Assembly (NCBI GenBank): GCA_002376235.1
Contig: DFNX01000016.1
Coordinates: 1,364,001-1,428,000 of the forward strand
From: Neorhizobium sp. UBA3556
GTDB taxonomy: Bacteria; Pseudomonadota; Alphaproteobacteria; Rhizobiales; Rhizobiaceae
DNA: 64,000 bases
Reading direction: 5' to 3'
In this document: in pieces, positions 43,840-52,788 of the stretch
Layout of the letters: each line of letters begins with the position of its first letter
How positions within the stretch are numbered: the stretch's first letter is position 1
The notes under the pieces: generated by a model
The model's input: the letters and a program-made list of their open reading frames with translations, nothing else
What the model was told of the DNA's origin: nothing
Databases searched by the model: none
Program-made: the position numbers and the translations under genes

Positions 43840-45363
43840 TCACTCTTCCCAAAACACCTCGGTCAGCACATTCGACGGGATCGGCTCGTTCTCCCACAGC
43901 CCCTTCAGCTTCTTGTCCCAGATGCCTAGCTTCGGCATGACAAACAGAAACAGCGCTGGCACGTCATTGGCGAGAATGGTCTGCGCCTCGCCATAAAGCT
44001 TGTCCTGTTCGCTAGCATCGGTGCTTGCCTCGACCTTGGCGAGGATCGCGTTGAATTCCGGGTTCTTGTAATTAAAGTAATACGGGTCGCGCGCGTAGAT
44101 ATCGATATCCATCGGCTCCGCATGGGCAACGATGGTCATGTCGTAATCCGCGGCCTTCAAAACATCCGCCACCCATTTCGCCGGAAACTCGGTGGTTTCG
44201 ATATTCATCGTCACACCGATTTCGGCAAACAGCGCCTGCAGGATCTGCGAGCTCCGCTGCGCATAGGCCATCTGCGGCGCCTTCATGGTGAAGGAGAAAC
44301 CGTTCGGATAACCGGCCTCCGCCAGAAGCGCCTTGGCCTTCTCGACATCATAGGGATAGACGCCGGTCAGGTCCTTGTAGCCGCGGTCGTTCGGCGTGTA
44401 ATGGCTGCCGATCGGCGTGCCGAGACCCGACCACGCACCTTCCACCACCATCGCCCGGTCGACCGCCATCATCAGCGCCTGGCGAACCTTCTTGTCGGAG
44501 AAAGGCTTGCGGGAATTATTCATCCCCGCCACGACCTTGAGTTCGGTATTGCCGATCACGGTTGCCAGCTTGTCGCTGCCCTCGAAGGATGAAACCAGTT
44601 CCGGCGCGCCGAATTCCGGAAACGCATCGACATCTCCCGCCGTCAGCGCCGCCGACTGCGCCTGCGGATCGTTGATGAAGCGGAAGGAAGCCGTTTCAAG
44701 CTTCACCGCGACATCCTTGTTCCAATAGTCCGCATTCTTCTTCAGATCGACTTTCGTGCCCTTGGCCCAGCTGTCGAAAACGAACGGGCCGGTACCGACA
44801 GGATTGGTCTTGTTGTCCGCCGCCGTCGATGGCTCCACCATGACAGCTGCCGGCCAGCCGAACCAGTAGAGCAGGCTGCCGGTCGGCTGCTTGAGTTTCA
44901 GCACCAGCGTTTCGGCATCCGGCGTATCGATCGTATCGATCGAGGTGAAATAACGCTTCTGCGGATTGACGCTGTCGGCGCCACGCGCACGGTCGAGCGT
45001 AAACTTGGCGACCGAACTGTCGAAGGCGACGCCATTGTGGAATTTCACACCCTGCCTGAGCTTGAACGTATAGGTCTTGCCGTCTTCGGAAACCTGCCAG
45101 CTCTCGGCAAGCTGCGGCTGCACCTTGCCCGCCTTGTCGATCGTCGTAAGGCCTTCGAAGACATTCTGCCAAGTTACCTGCCCGATCATCACCTGCGCGC
45201 CGATCGTCGGATCGAGACCACCCGGCTCCACCGTCATGCCGATCGTCGCAGAGGTCTTGGGCGCGGCCTGCGCATAAGGCGCTGCAAACGCCACACCGGC
45301 TACAATCGCAAGCGCCATCACGCCACGCCGAGAAACCTGAGACCAGGAGAAAATCGTCTGCAT
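43840..45363 (-). CDS. Peptide ABC transporter substrate-binding protein, possibly Tat-exported
   Basis: This is a family 5 solute-binding protein of 507 residues. The N-terminus MQTIFSWSQVSRRGVMALAIVAGVAFAA...AQAAP has a twin-arginine-like SRRGVM ahead of the hydrophobic core. Typical motifs are TYTFKLRQGVKFHNGVAFDSSVAKFTLDRA, VGTGPFVFDSW and VRQALMMAVDRAM. It is followed by two permeases but no ATPases; the ATPase pair just upstream (45498-47083) belongs to the other system and may serve both. Confidence 0.9.
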   Translation of the reverse strand: MQTIFSWSQVSRRGVMALAIVAGVAFAAPYAQAAPKTSATIGMTVEPGGLDPTIGAQVMIGQVTWQNVFEGLTTIDKAGKVQPQLAESWQVSEDGKTYTFKLRQGVKFHNGVAFDSSVAKFTLDRARGADSVNPQKRYFTSIDTIDTPDAETLVLKLKQPTGSLLYWFGWPAAVMVEPSTAADNKTNPVGTGPFVFDSWAKGTKVDLKKNADYWNKDVAVKLETASFRFINDPQAQSAALTAGDVDAFPEFGAPELVSSFEGSDKLATVIGNTELKVVAGMNNSRKPFSDKKVRQALMMAVDRAMVVEGAWSGLGTPIGSHYTPNDRGYKDLTGVYPYDVEKAKALLAEAGYPNGFSFTMKAPQMAYAQRSSQILQALFAEIGVTMNIETTEFPAKWVADVLKAADYDMTIVAHAEPMDIDIYARDPYYFNYKNPEFNAILAKVEASTDASEQDKLYGEAQTILANDVPALFLFVMPKLGIWDKKLKGLWENEPIPSNVLTEVFWEE

Positions 45364-45497
45364 CCTATACGCTCCCCGTTATCTGCCGTGCGCAGCTTTG
45401 TTGGGCGCAGTCTAAGAACATTTCGCAACTGCACACAATGCCAATTTGCGCCAATCTGCCGCCCATCCAGCAGTTGCGGCCTTGCTGAAATGCCAGC

Positions 45498-46250
45498 TCA
45501 GCTGCGACGAAATCCTTCACTCGCCGTCATCAGCTGCCGCGTATAGTCGGCGGAAAAGTCGCGCCTTTCCAGCGCTTGCGCCGCAACCGTCTCGATCACC
45601 TTGCCGCCCTTCATCACGGCAAGGCGCTCGCACATATGGCTGATCACGCCGAGATCATGGCTCACCATCACAAAGGTCAGCCCACGATCTTTTCGCGCCT
45701 GTTCCAGCAGGTTGAGGATTTCCGCCTGGATCGAGGCATCGAGCGCCGATGTCGGCTCGTCGAGCAGCAGCACCTTCGGCTCCAGGATCAGCGCCCGGGC
45801 GATTGCAACGCGCTGCCGCTGCCCGCCGGAAAGCTGGTGCGAATAGCGGAAGCGGAAACCGGCCCCCAGCCCCACCTCATCCAGCGCCCGCATGATCCGC
45901 TGGTCGACATTGTCAAACCCGTGGATCGCCAGCGGTTCCAGCAGCAGACGGTCCACCGTCTGGCGCGGATGCAGCGATCCGTAGGGATCCTGAAATACCA
46001 TCTGAACGGTGCGATAAAAATCCTTCGACCGGCTCCGCCCCGAATAGGACTGTCCGTTGATCGAAAGCGTGCCTGCGCTGAACGTATTCAGCCCCGCCAC
46101 CGCGCGCAGCAGCGTCGACTTGCCTGATCCACTTTCGCCAACAATCCCAAAGCTTTCGCCTGTCGCCACATCCACCGACACATGGTCGAGCGCGACAAAG
46201 TCGTCGAAGGTGACGACCATGTCTTTGACGGAAAGAACATTTGTCGTCAT
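45498..46250 (-). CDS. Peptide ABC transporter ATP-binding protein (DppF type)
   Basis: This ATPase is of about 250 residues with Walker A GESGSGKST, the signature LSGGQRQRV and Walker B VLLLDEPTSALD. It lacks the longer C-terminal extension of many DppF proteins. ATG 46250 overlaps the upstream ATPase stop in ATGA. It forms a pair with the preceding gene. Confidence 0.9.
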   Translation of the reverse strand: MTTNVLSVKDMVVTFDDFVALDHVSVDVATGESFGIVGESGSGKSTLLRAVAGLNTFSAGTLSINGQSYSGRSRSKDFYRTVQMVFQDPYGSLHPRQTVDRLLLEPLAIHGFDNVDQRIMRALDEVGLGAGFRFRYSHQLSGGQRQRVAIARALILEPKVLLLDEPTSALDASIQAEILNLLEQARKDRGLTFVMVSHDLGVISHMCERLAVMKGGKVIETVAAQALERRDFSADYTRQLMTASEGFRRS

Positions 46251-47083
46251 AGCGCCCACTCCTTCTTGCGGTCGAGCACCGGCAGCGGATGCCGGTCGGT
46301 GCCGATCGTCGGCAGGCAGTTGAGCAGGCCTTGGGTATAGGGATGCTGCGCCTTGGAAAGATCGGCTGATGGCAGTTCCTCCACCACGCGCCCCGCATAC
46401 ATCACCAGCACCCGGTCGCAGAAAGACGAGACCAGCCGCAGGTCATGCGACACGAAGATCAGCCCCATGCCACGCTCGGCCACCAGCTTGTCGAGAATGC
46501 CAAGCACTTCGAGCTGCACCGTTACATCCAGCGCCGAAGTAGGTTCGTCGGCGATCAGCAGTTCCGGTCCACAAATCAGCATCATCGCGATCATCACGCG
46601 CTGCCCCATGCCGCCGGAAACCTCGTGCGGATAGAGCGAAAACACCCGCTCCGGATCACGGATCTGCACCGCCTCCAGCATCGCAAGCGTGCGCGCCCTC
46701 GCCTCGGCAGTTGAGATTTTCTCATGCGTCTTCAGCGTCTCGATGATCTGCCTTCCGATCGTCGAAACGGGGTTCAGCGAATATTTCGGGTCCTGCAGCA
46801 CCATGGCGATCCGCTTGCCCCGGATCTCCCGCCGCTCTCGGTCGGAAATGCTCAGGAGGTCTCGCCCGGCAAAGTTCAGCGTCTTGGCCGTGATCTTCGC
46901 GTGCTTTGGCGTTAGCCCCATGATCGCCCGGCCGGTTTGTGACTTGCCGGAGCCGCTTTCACCTACAATGCCGAGACGCTCGCGCCCGAGCGTGAACGAC
47001 ACGCCACGCACCGCCTGCACTTCACCGGTCCGCGTCGGGAAAGTAACCCGCAGGTCCTCGACCGTCAGAAGTTTGTCCGTCAT
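46247..47083 (-). CDS. Peptide ABC transporter ATP-binding protein (DppD type)
   Basis: This 278-residue ATPase has Walker A GESGSGKSQT, signature VSGGMGQRV, LLIADEPTSALD, and the oligopeptide ATPase tail HPYTQGLLNCLP. It overlaps the upstream permease by an ATGA junction. It pairs with the next ATPase to energise the 47080-50905 system. Confidence 0.92.
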   Translation of the reverse strand: MTDKLLTVEDLRVTFPTRTGEVQAVRGVSFTLGRERLGIVGESGSGKSQTGRAIMGLTPKHAKITAKTLNFAGRDLLSISDRERREIRGKRIAMVLQDPKYSLNPVSTIGRQIIETLKTHEKISTAEARARTLAMLEAVQIRDPERVFSLYPHEVSGGMGQRVMIAMMLICGPELLIADEPTSALDVTVQLEVLGILDKLVAERGMGLIFVSHDLRLVSSFCDRVLVMYAGRVVEELPSADLSKAQHPYTQGLLNCLPTIGTDRHPLPVLDRKKEWAL

Positions 47084-48012
47084 TGGCCGGCCTCCTTCGG
47101 ATCGAGCGCATCGCGCAATCCGTCACCAAGCAGGTTGAAACCTAGGCTGACGATCAGGATCGCAGCACCCGGCATCGCCGCCACCCACCACTGGTCGAGA
47201 ATGAAGCGACGGCCCGACGCAATCATCGCCCCCCATTCCGGCAGCGGCGGCTGTGCGCCGAGACCCAGGAAGCCGAGACCGGCGGCGGTCAGGATGATGC
47301 CTGCCATATCGAGCGTCACGCGCACGATCAGCGAGGAGAGGCAGAGCGGCATCACATGGCGCAGGATGATGCGGAACGGCGACGCACCCATCAGCTTCAC
47401 CGCCGAGATAAATTCGGAATTGCGAAACGTCATCGTCTCGGCGCGGGCAATACGCGCATAAGGCGGCCACGAGGTGACGGCGATGGCGAGAACCGCATTC
47501 TCTATACCCGGCCCGAGCGCCGCCACCAGCGCCAGCGCCAGAACCAGTTTCGGGAAGGCGAGAAAAATATCGGTGATCCGCATCAGCACCGCATCCACCC
47601 AGCCACCGGCATAACCGGAAACCGTGCCGATGATCAGGCCGACAGGCGCTGCGATGATCGCCACCAGCACGACGACGAACAGCGTCAGCCGCGAACCATG
47701 GATCAGCCGCGAGAGAATATCGCGCCCCTGGTCGTCGGTGCCGAGCAGATATCCGGCCGTTCCCGGCGGCAGCAGCCGCGCATTCATCAGATCACCCTGC
47801 ACCGGGTTATGCGGCGCAAGCACGTCGGCAAAGATCGCCACGAGAATCAGGAGAAGAATGATGCCGAGACCGGCCAGCGCCAGCCGGTTGGCGGAAAACC
47901 GCCGCCAGATCACATAGGCGCGGCCAAGCCGTGCCTGATGCCGCGAGGTCGGCTGTTCGGATAAAAGCCATTCGCGGCTATAGGGCTTTTCACTTGTCTG
48001 AAGAACACTCAT
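47080..48012 (-). CDS. Peptide ABC transporter permease (DppC type)
   Basis: This 310-residue permease has LLGTDDQGRDILSRLIHGSRLTLFVV and an EAA loop FISAVKLMGASPFRIILRHVMPLCLSS. The N-terminal 35 residues are polar and precede the first helix (ALAGLGIILLLILVAIFADVL). The start overlaps the end of the upstream permease by four bases. Confidence 0.91.
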   Translation of the reverse strand: MSVLQTSEKPYSREWLLSEQPTSRHQARLGRAYVIWRRFSANRLALAGLGIILLLILVAIFADVLAPHNPVQGDLMNARLLPPGTAGYLLGTDDQGRDILSRLIHGSRLTLFVVVLVAIIAAPVGLIIGTVSGYAGGWVDAVLMRITDIFLAFPKLVLALALVAALGPGIENAVLAIAVTSWPPYARIARAETMTFRNSEFISAVKLMGASPFRIILRHVMPLCLSSLIVRVTLDMAGIILTAAGLGFLGLGAQPPLPEWGAMIASGRRFILDQWWVAAMPGAAILIVSLGFNLLGDGLRDALDPKEAGQ

Positions 48013-49076
48013 CGGCTTCTCGTCCTCGGATCAAGCGTCCGGTAGAGAAGGTCGGACAAGATGTTGATGGCAACGAACACTGCACCGATGACGATCGTGC
48101 CGCCAAGCACGGCATTCATGTCGGCATTCTGCAGCGAGTTGGTGATGTAGAGGCCAAGCCCCGGCCAGGAAAAGATCGTTTCCGTCAGCACCGAGCCTTC
48201 CAAGAGGCCTGCATAGGAAAGTGCGATCACCGTCACCAGCGGCACCGCGGCATTTCTCAGCGCATGGAACCAGATGATCCTCGTCTCGGACAGCCCCTTG
48301 GCCCTTGCGGCGACGATATATTCCTGCTGCAACTCGTTGAGCATGAAGCTGCGCGTCATGCGGCTGATATAGGCGAGCGAGAAATAGCCGAGCAGCCCGC
48401 CGGGCAGGATGATATGGCGGAACAGATCCCAGGCCACATCCCATTGCCCCTGCCAAACCGCATCGAACAGGAAAAAGCCCGTCTGCGGCGTGAACGTATA
48501 TTCGTAGACGATGTCGATCCGCCCCGGATAGGCGACCCATCCGAGCTTCGCATAGAAAAGAACCAACGCCAGCAGGCCGAGCCAGAAGATCGGCACGGAA
48601 TAACCGATCAGCCCGATCACCCGCACAATCTGGTCGGCAATCGAGCCGCGCTTGACAGCCGCCAGAACCCCGAGCGGCACGCCGATCAAGGCCCCGATGA
48701 TCGTCCCGATCGTCGCAAGCTCGATCGTCGCCGGAAACACCCGCGCGATATCGGTCATGACAGGATTTGTGGTCAGCACCGAAATGCCGAAATCACCCGT
48801 CAGCGCCTGCTTTATATAGATCCAGAACTGCTGGTAGAGCGGCAGGTTGAGACCAAGCTCTTCCCGTACGCGCTCGACCACATGTGCCGGCGCGCGGTCA
48901 CCGACGATCGCCAGCGCCGGATCGATCGGCACCACGCGGCCGATAAAGAAGGTGACGGCCAGAAGGCCGAGAAAGGTGGTGACGACCGTGACCACGAAAC
49001 GGATCACAGCCATGCCATAGGAGGAAGCACGGCGCCGGTTGCGCCGTGTCACTGCCGTCGTATCGGTAAGCGTCAA
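48009..49076 (-). CDS. Peptide ABC transporter permease (DppB type)
   Basis: This 355-residue permease has an arginine-rich cytoplasmic N-terminus (TAVTRRNRRRASS), membrane helices from FVVTVVTTFLGLLAVTF, and the EAA loop YIVAARAKGLSETRIIWFHALRNAAVPLVTV. It follows the binding protein after a 188-base gap that holds a palindromic repeat. Confidence 0.91.
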   Translation of the reverse strand: MTLTDTTAVTRRNRRRASSYGMAVIRFVVTVVTTFLGLLAVTFFIGRVVPIDPALAIVGDRAPAHVVERVREELGLNLPLYQQFWIYIKQALTGDFGISVLTTNPVMTDIARVFPATIELATIGTIIGALIGVPLGVLAAVKRGSIADQIVRVIGLIGYSVPIFWLGLLALVLFYAKLGWVAYPGRIDIVYEYTFTPQTGFFLFDAVWQGQWDVAWDLFRHIILPGGLLGYFSLAYISRMTRSFMLNELQQEYIVAARAKGLSETRIIWFHALRNAAVPLVTVIALSYAGLLEGSVLTETIFSWPGLGLYITNSLQNADMNAVLGGTIVIGAVFVAINILSDLLYRTLDPRTRSR

Positions 49077-49116
49077 GGAGTTCTCCTTGGATTGATTACG
49101 AGTTCGCTACCTCGTT

Positions 49117-49231
49117 CAACGTCATGCTCGTCCTCGGAGTTTATCCGACGGATGTCCCGAGCATCTGCAACGGATCGAAACCCTGGACCGCGAGTAGATC
49201 CTCGGGACAAGCCCGAGGATGACGGTGAGCA
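49117..49231. repeat. Palindromic intergenic repeat (CCTCGG type)
   Basis: ATCCTCGGG (49198-49206) and CCCGAGGAT (49212-49220) form a 9-bp hairpin. The left end, GTCATGCTCGTCCTCGG, resembles the reverse complement of the right end, so the whole element is a long imperfect palindrome. Similar CCTCGGG elements are scattered in many rhizobial intergenic regions. It lies inside the transporter operon after the binding-protein gene. Confidence 0.6.
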
Positions 49232-49264
49232 AGACGCTACGGTTCAGCCAACAGTCGCGAATGA

Positions 49265-50905
49265 CTACTTCGAAATCGGATAGACGAAGTTCGTATCGAA
49301 GCTCGGACCGAGCTTGAAGTCCTTCAGCTTGGACGAGTAGCCGGCCACTTCCGTCTGCTGGAAGATGATCACGAACGGGCTCTGTGCTAGGGCCTTCTTC
49401 TGCAGGTCCTCGTAGACTGCCGCGCGCTTGGCCGCATCCTTTTCAAGAAGCGCGCCCTGGGCGGCCTCTTCGATGTCCTTCGGCACATCCCAGGCATTAC
49501 GCCATGCGAGCGTCTTGTTCTTGCCCTCGTCGGAATTGTCGTAGTTGATGACGAAGGTTTCGGCATTCGAGTTCGGGTCGAAATAATCCGAACCCCACTG
49601 ACCGATATAGATGTCATGCGTGCGGGCGCGATATTTCGTCAGCGTCTGCTTGCCGTCGCCCGGAATGATTTCGAGCTTGATGCCAGCCTGCGCCAGCGTC
49701 TGCTGCACGCTTTCGGCAATGCCGGTCACCGGCTGCGTGTTACGCACGTCCATGGTCACGGTAAAGCCATCGGCCAGACCTGCCTTGGCAAGCAGTTCCT
49801 TCGCCTTGGCCACATCGAGCTTGTAGGGATTGTCGGAAAGCGCACCGAGCTGGCCCTTCGGTAGGAAGGTCTGGTGGATCTCGCCGATACCCTTGATCAG
49901 CGTCGCGCCAATCGCATCATAGTCGACCAGATACTTGAACGCTTCCGCCACTTCGGGCTTTGCCAGCTTCTCGTTTTTCTGGTTGAGGCTGAAATAGTAG
50001 ATCGTGCCCTTCGGCGCAGACGTGATCGACAGGCCTTCCTTCTTGGAAACGGCCTCCACATCGTTCGGCTCGAGGTTGCGAGCGATATCGATGTCACCGT
50101 TTTCCAGCGCCAGGCGCTGGCCGGAGCTTTCCTTCATGTGGCGATAGATGACGCGCTTCAGCTTCGGTGCTTCACCGTAATAGTTTGGGTTGGCTTCCAT
50201 GATGACGGCCTCGTTGGCGCGCCATGCCAGCACCTTGTACGGACCGGAACCGGCAAAACCGGTCTTCATCCATTCGTTGCCGAAATCGCTATCGTATTTG
50301 TAGTCCGCCGAAGGCGTCATCGCCTTGGCATGCTCCATCACCACCTTCTTGTCGACCACGGAAGCGACAGTGGCTGTCAGGACGTTGAGCACAAAGCTCG
50401 GCGCATAGGCCTTGTCGACCGTGAAGGTGAACGTGTCGGGCGCGGTCGCCTTGGCCTTCTCCGCAACATTGTCGCCGGTCAGCCCGAACTGGGTCAGAAG
50501 GAAGGCCGGAGACTTGTCGAGCTTGACGGCACGTTCGAACGAGAAGGCAACGTCTTCAGCGGTCAGCGGGTTGCCGGAGGCAAATTTCAGGTCCGGCTTC
50601 AGCTTGAACGTATAGGTCATGCCATCGTCGGAAACCGTCCAGCTGGCAGCGAGGTCACCGACAACCTTCGACGTGTCGGCCGGATCGAGCATGACCAGCT
50701 TGCTGTAGGTATTGGCGGTCACTTCGGCGGTGGAGAGCTCGAAAGCTTCGCCCGGATCGATGGTGATGATATCGTCGATCGCAAAGCCTTCGACCAGCGT
50801 ATCGGCCGGTGTCGCAGCGAACGCCTGCGGCGCGGCGACAAGCAGCAGCGACAGTGCTGCACTCGTCGAAAGCATGCGGACGGAGTTACGGAAAGAATGG
50901 AGCAT
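49265..50905 (-). CDS. Peptide ABC transporter substrate-binding protein
   Basis: This is a family 5 solute-binding protein of about 546 residues with a signal peptide (MLHSFRNSVRMLSTSAALSLLLVA...AFAATPA). Motifs include TYTFKLKPDLKFASGNPLTAEDVAFSFERA and GSGPYKVLAWRANEAVIMEANPNY. ATG 50905 has AGGGGA eight bases upstream. It lies 49 bases after the dipeptidase gene and starts the permease/ATPase series to 45498. Confidence 0.91.
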   Translation of the reverse strand: MLHSFRNSVRMLSTSAALSLLLVAAPQAFAATPADTLVEGFAIDDIITIDPGEAFELSTAEVTANTYSKLVMLDPADTSKVVGDLAASWTVSDDGMTYTFKLKPDLKFASGNPLTAEDVAFSFERAVKLDKSPAFLLTQFGLTGDNVAEKAKATAPDTFTFTVDKAYAPSFVLNVLTATVASVVDKKVVMEHAKAMTPSADYKYDSDFGNEWMKTGFAGSGPYKVLAWRANEAVIMEANPNYYGEAPKLKRVIYRHMKESSGQRLALENGDIDIARNLEPNDVEAVSKKEGLSITSAPKGTIYYFSLNQKNEKLAKPEVAEAFKYLVDYDAIGATLIKGIGEIHQTFLPKGQLGALSDNPYKLDVAKAKELLAKAGLADGFTVTMDVRNTQPVTGIAESVQQTLAQAGIKLEIIPGDGKQTLTKYRARTHDIYIGQWGSDYFDPNSNAETFVINYDNSDEGKNKTLAWRNAWDVPKDIEEAAQGALLEKDAAKRAAVYEDLQKKALAQSPFVIIFQQTEVAGYSSKLKDFKLGPSFDTNFVYPISK

Positions 50906-50954
50906 GATCAGTTCCCCTGTTTTCATTTGCTCATGTTCGGCCCGCTTCGGGCCG

Positions 50955-52004
50955 TTATTCGTGCCAGGCTTTACCCAATATCCTCAACCAGTTTTCACGG
51001 GCCAGCTTGGCCAAATCCTCACCAGCGTATCCCGCTGTTTTTAAAGCTGCAACCAGATTTTGATTGCCCGCGGCATCGCGGATTTCTGCCGGCACAGTGC
51101 AGCCGTCGAAGTCCGATCCGATCGCCACATGATCGATTCCCATCCGCTCAACCATGTAATCGACATGGCGTATCATCTCGGAAATCGGCGTGGCCGCGAT
51201 GTCCAGCCCGTCGTCGCGCAGCATGGTGACCGCATAGTTCAGGCCCACCAGCCCGCCGCTTTCCTTGATCGCGTCCATCTGTCTGTCGGTCAGGTTACGG
51301 GCGACCGGTGTCAGCGCATGCGCATTGGAGTGGCTGGCGATCAGCGGCTGGTCGGAGGTCTTTGCCACATCCCAGAAACCCTGTTCGGTGATGTGCGACA
51401 GATCGATCAATATGCCCAGCTGGTTGCAGGCCTTGACCAGCTCGAAGCCGAGATCGGTCAGCCCCGGCCCGGTATCGGTCGTCATCGGAAAGGCGAAAGG
51501 CACGCCATGGCCAAAGATGTTGTGACGGCTCCAGACCGGCCCAAGCGAACGCAGGCCCGCCGCATGAAACACGTCGAGATTGGCGAGGTCACCGTCGATC
51601 GGCTCGCAGCCTTCCATATGCAGCACGGCGGCAAACACGCCGTCCTTCATCGCCTGCCGGATATCGGCTGTGGAACGGCATAGTTTCCAGGCCCCCGCCC
51701 GGTCGAGCCGCAGCGCAATCGCTGCCTTTTCCAGCCCGATATCCAGCGAAGGTGCGTATTCGAGCGGCGCGGCAAGCGGGGTCACATAACTCCCGTCCGG
51801 CTCGGGATCCTTCAGCACCAGATCGCCGGAAGGAATGTAGATGGCGCAGAGACCACCTGCGAGACCGCCAGCTCGCGCTCGCGGCGCATCGATATGGCCT
51901 TCCGGCGTTCCTTTGGAGAATTCCACGACGGGATCGGCCCCCGCCTTCATGTTCCGCCAGAGCCGCAACAACACATCGTTATGGCCGTCGAACACCAGTT
52001 CCAT
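50955..52004 (-). CDS. M19 membrane-type dipeptidase
   Basis: This zinc dipeptidase of 349 residues is of the renal dipeptidase (M19) family. Metal-ligand motifs are DGHNDVLLRL, HMEGCEPI, DLSHITEQGFWDV and IASHSNAHAL. There is no signal peptide, so it acts in the cytoplasm, presumably on dipeptides imported by the transporter encoded just downstream. AGGA lies eight bases before ATG 52004. Confidence 0.92.
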   Translation of the reverse strand: MELVFDGHNDVLLRLWRNMKAGADPVVEFSKGTPEGHIDAPRARAGGLAGGLCAIYIPSGDLVLKDPEPDGSYVTPLAAPLEYAPSLDIGLEKAAIALRLDRAGAWKLCRSTADIRQAMKDGVFAAVLHMEGCEPIDGDLANLDVFHAAGLRSLGPVWSRHNIFGHGVPFAFPMTTDTGPGLTDLGFELVKACNQLGILIDLSHITEQGFWDVAKTSDQPLIASHSNAHALTPVARNLTDRQMDAIKESGGLVGLNYAVTMLRDDGLDIAATPISEMIRHVDYMVERMGIDHVAIGSDFDGCTVPAEIRDAAGNQNLVAALKTAGYAGEDLAKLARENWLRILGKAWHE

Positions 52005-52091
52005 CAAACTCTTCCTGACAATTTCGCTTGGGTATAGAGGTAGGGTGTGGCGATCCTAGCCAGCAATCTCATGTCCGCAAGCCGAAAAAAG

Positions 52092-52769
52092 TCAGTGCGA
52101 CCAAAGCCCCTCGCCTGCCTTCTCCAATATCGGCGTACGGAAACACGAAACCACGCGCCCCTTCCACTCAGGTCCGAAATCGTCGAGCTTCTTTTCCCAT
52201 CGATCCGATTGCAGCATGGCAGCGCCGATCACCACCGGTTCGATCCCGAGCGAAGTCATCAGCGTCAGGCCGGAAATGATCGAGGTGCCGGAGGAAATCA
52301 CGTCATCGATCAGCGCCACGCGCTTGCCCTTGATCAGCGGCATCATCCGCGGGTCGACATAAAGCCGTTTCTGTTGTTCCGGCGTGGTGATCGAGGAAAG
52401 CGGCACGGAAAGCTGCTCGTCATACCAGAATTTCTTCGAGGTCCCGAGCGGCACGTAGCGGGCAAAACCCAGCATCCGCGCCACGGCGGCTGCAAGCGTC
52501 AGGCCGAGCGTCGGCAGGCCGACGATCACCTCGGGCCGAAGCGCCGCAATCTTCGGCGCGAGATCGGCCGCGAGCGCATCCTGCACATCAAAGCTTGCCT
52601 GATTGATGATCAGCGATGCCAGCGCCCGGCTCCCGTCTGAAAGCGGCCGAATCGGCAGCTTCATCTGTTCGCCGCTGTCGAGCCTTGCTGGAAAGAACCC
52701 GGAGAACGGTCCGGTCTCGTCGAAAGAACCGGGAGCGTGCAGCTCCTGCCAGAACTCATGCGGCTGCAT
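52092..52769 (-). CDS. Purine-type phosphoribosyltransferase
   Basis: This type I PRTase of about 225 residues has the PRPP-binding motif VALIDDVISSGTSI and the upstream PEVIVGLPTLGLTLAAAVA. It converts a free purine base and PRPP to a nucleotide. It lies 19 bases after adenine deaminase, so hypoxanthine or a related base made there is a likely substrate. ATG 52769 (MQPHEF) is chosen over a codon four residues upstream. Confidence 0.85.
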   Translation of the reverse strand: MQPHEFWQELHAPGSFDETGPFSGFFPARLDSGEQMKLPIRPLSDGSRALASLIINQASFDVQDALAADLAPKIAALRPEVIVGLPTLGLTLAAAVARMLGFARYVPLGTSKKFWYDEQLSVPLSSITTPEQQKRLYVDPRMMPLIKGKRVALIDDVISSGTSIISGLTLMTSLGIEPVVIGAAMLQSDRWEKKLDDFGPEWKGRVVSCFRTPILEKAGEGLWSH

Positions 52770-52788
52770 CGCTTTTCCCAACCCTATA

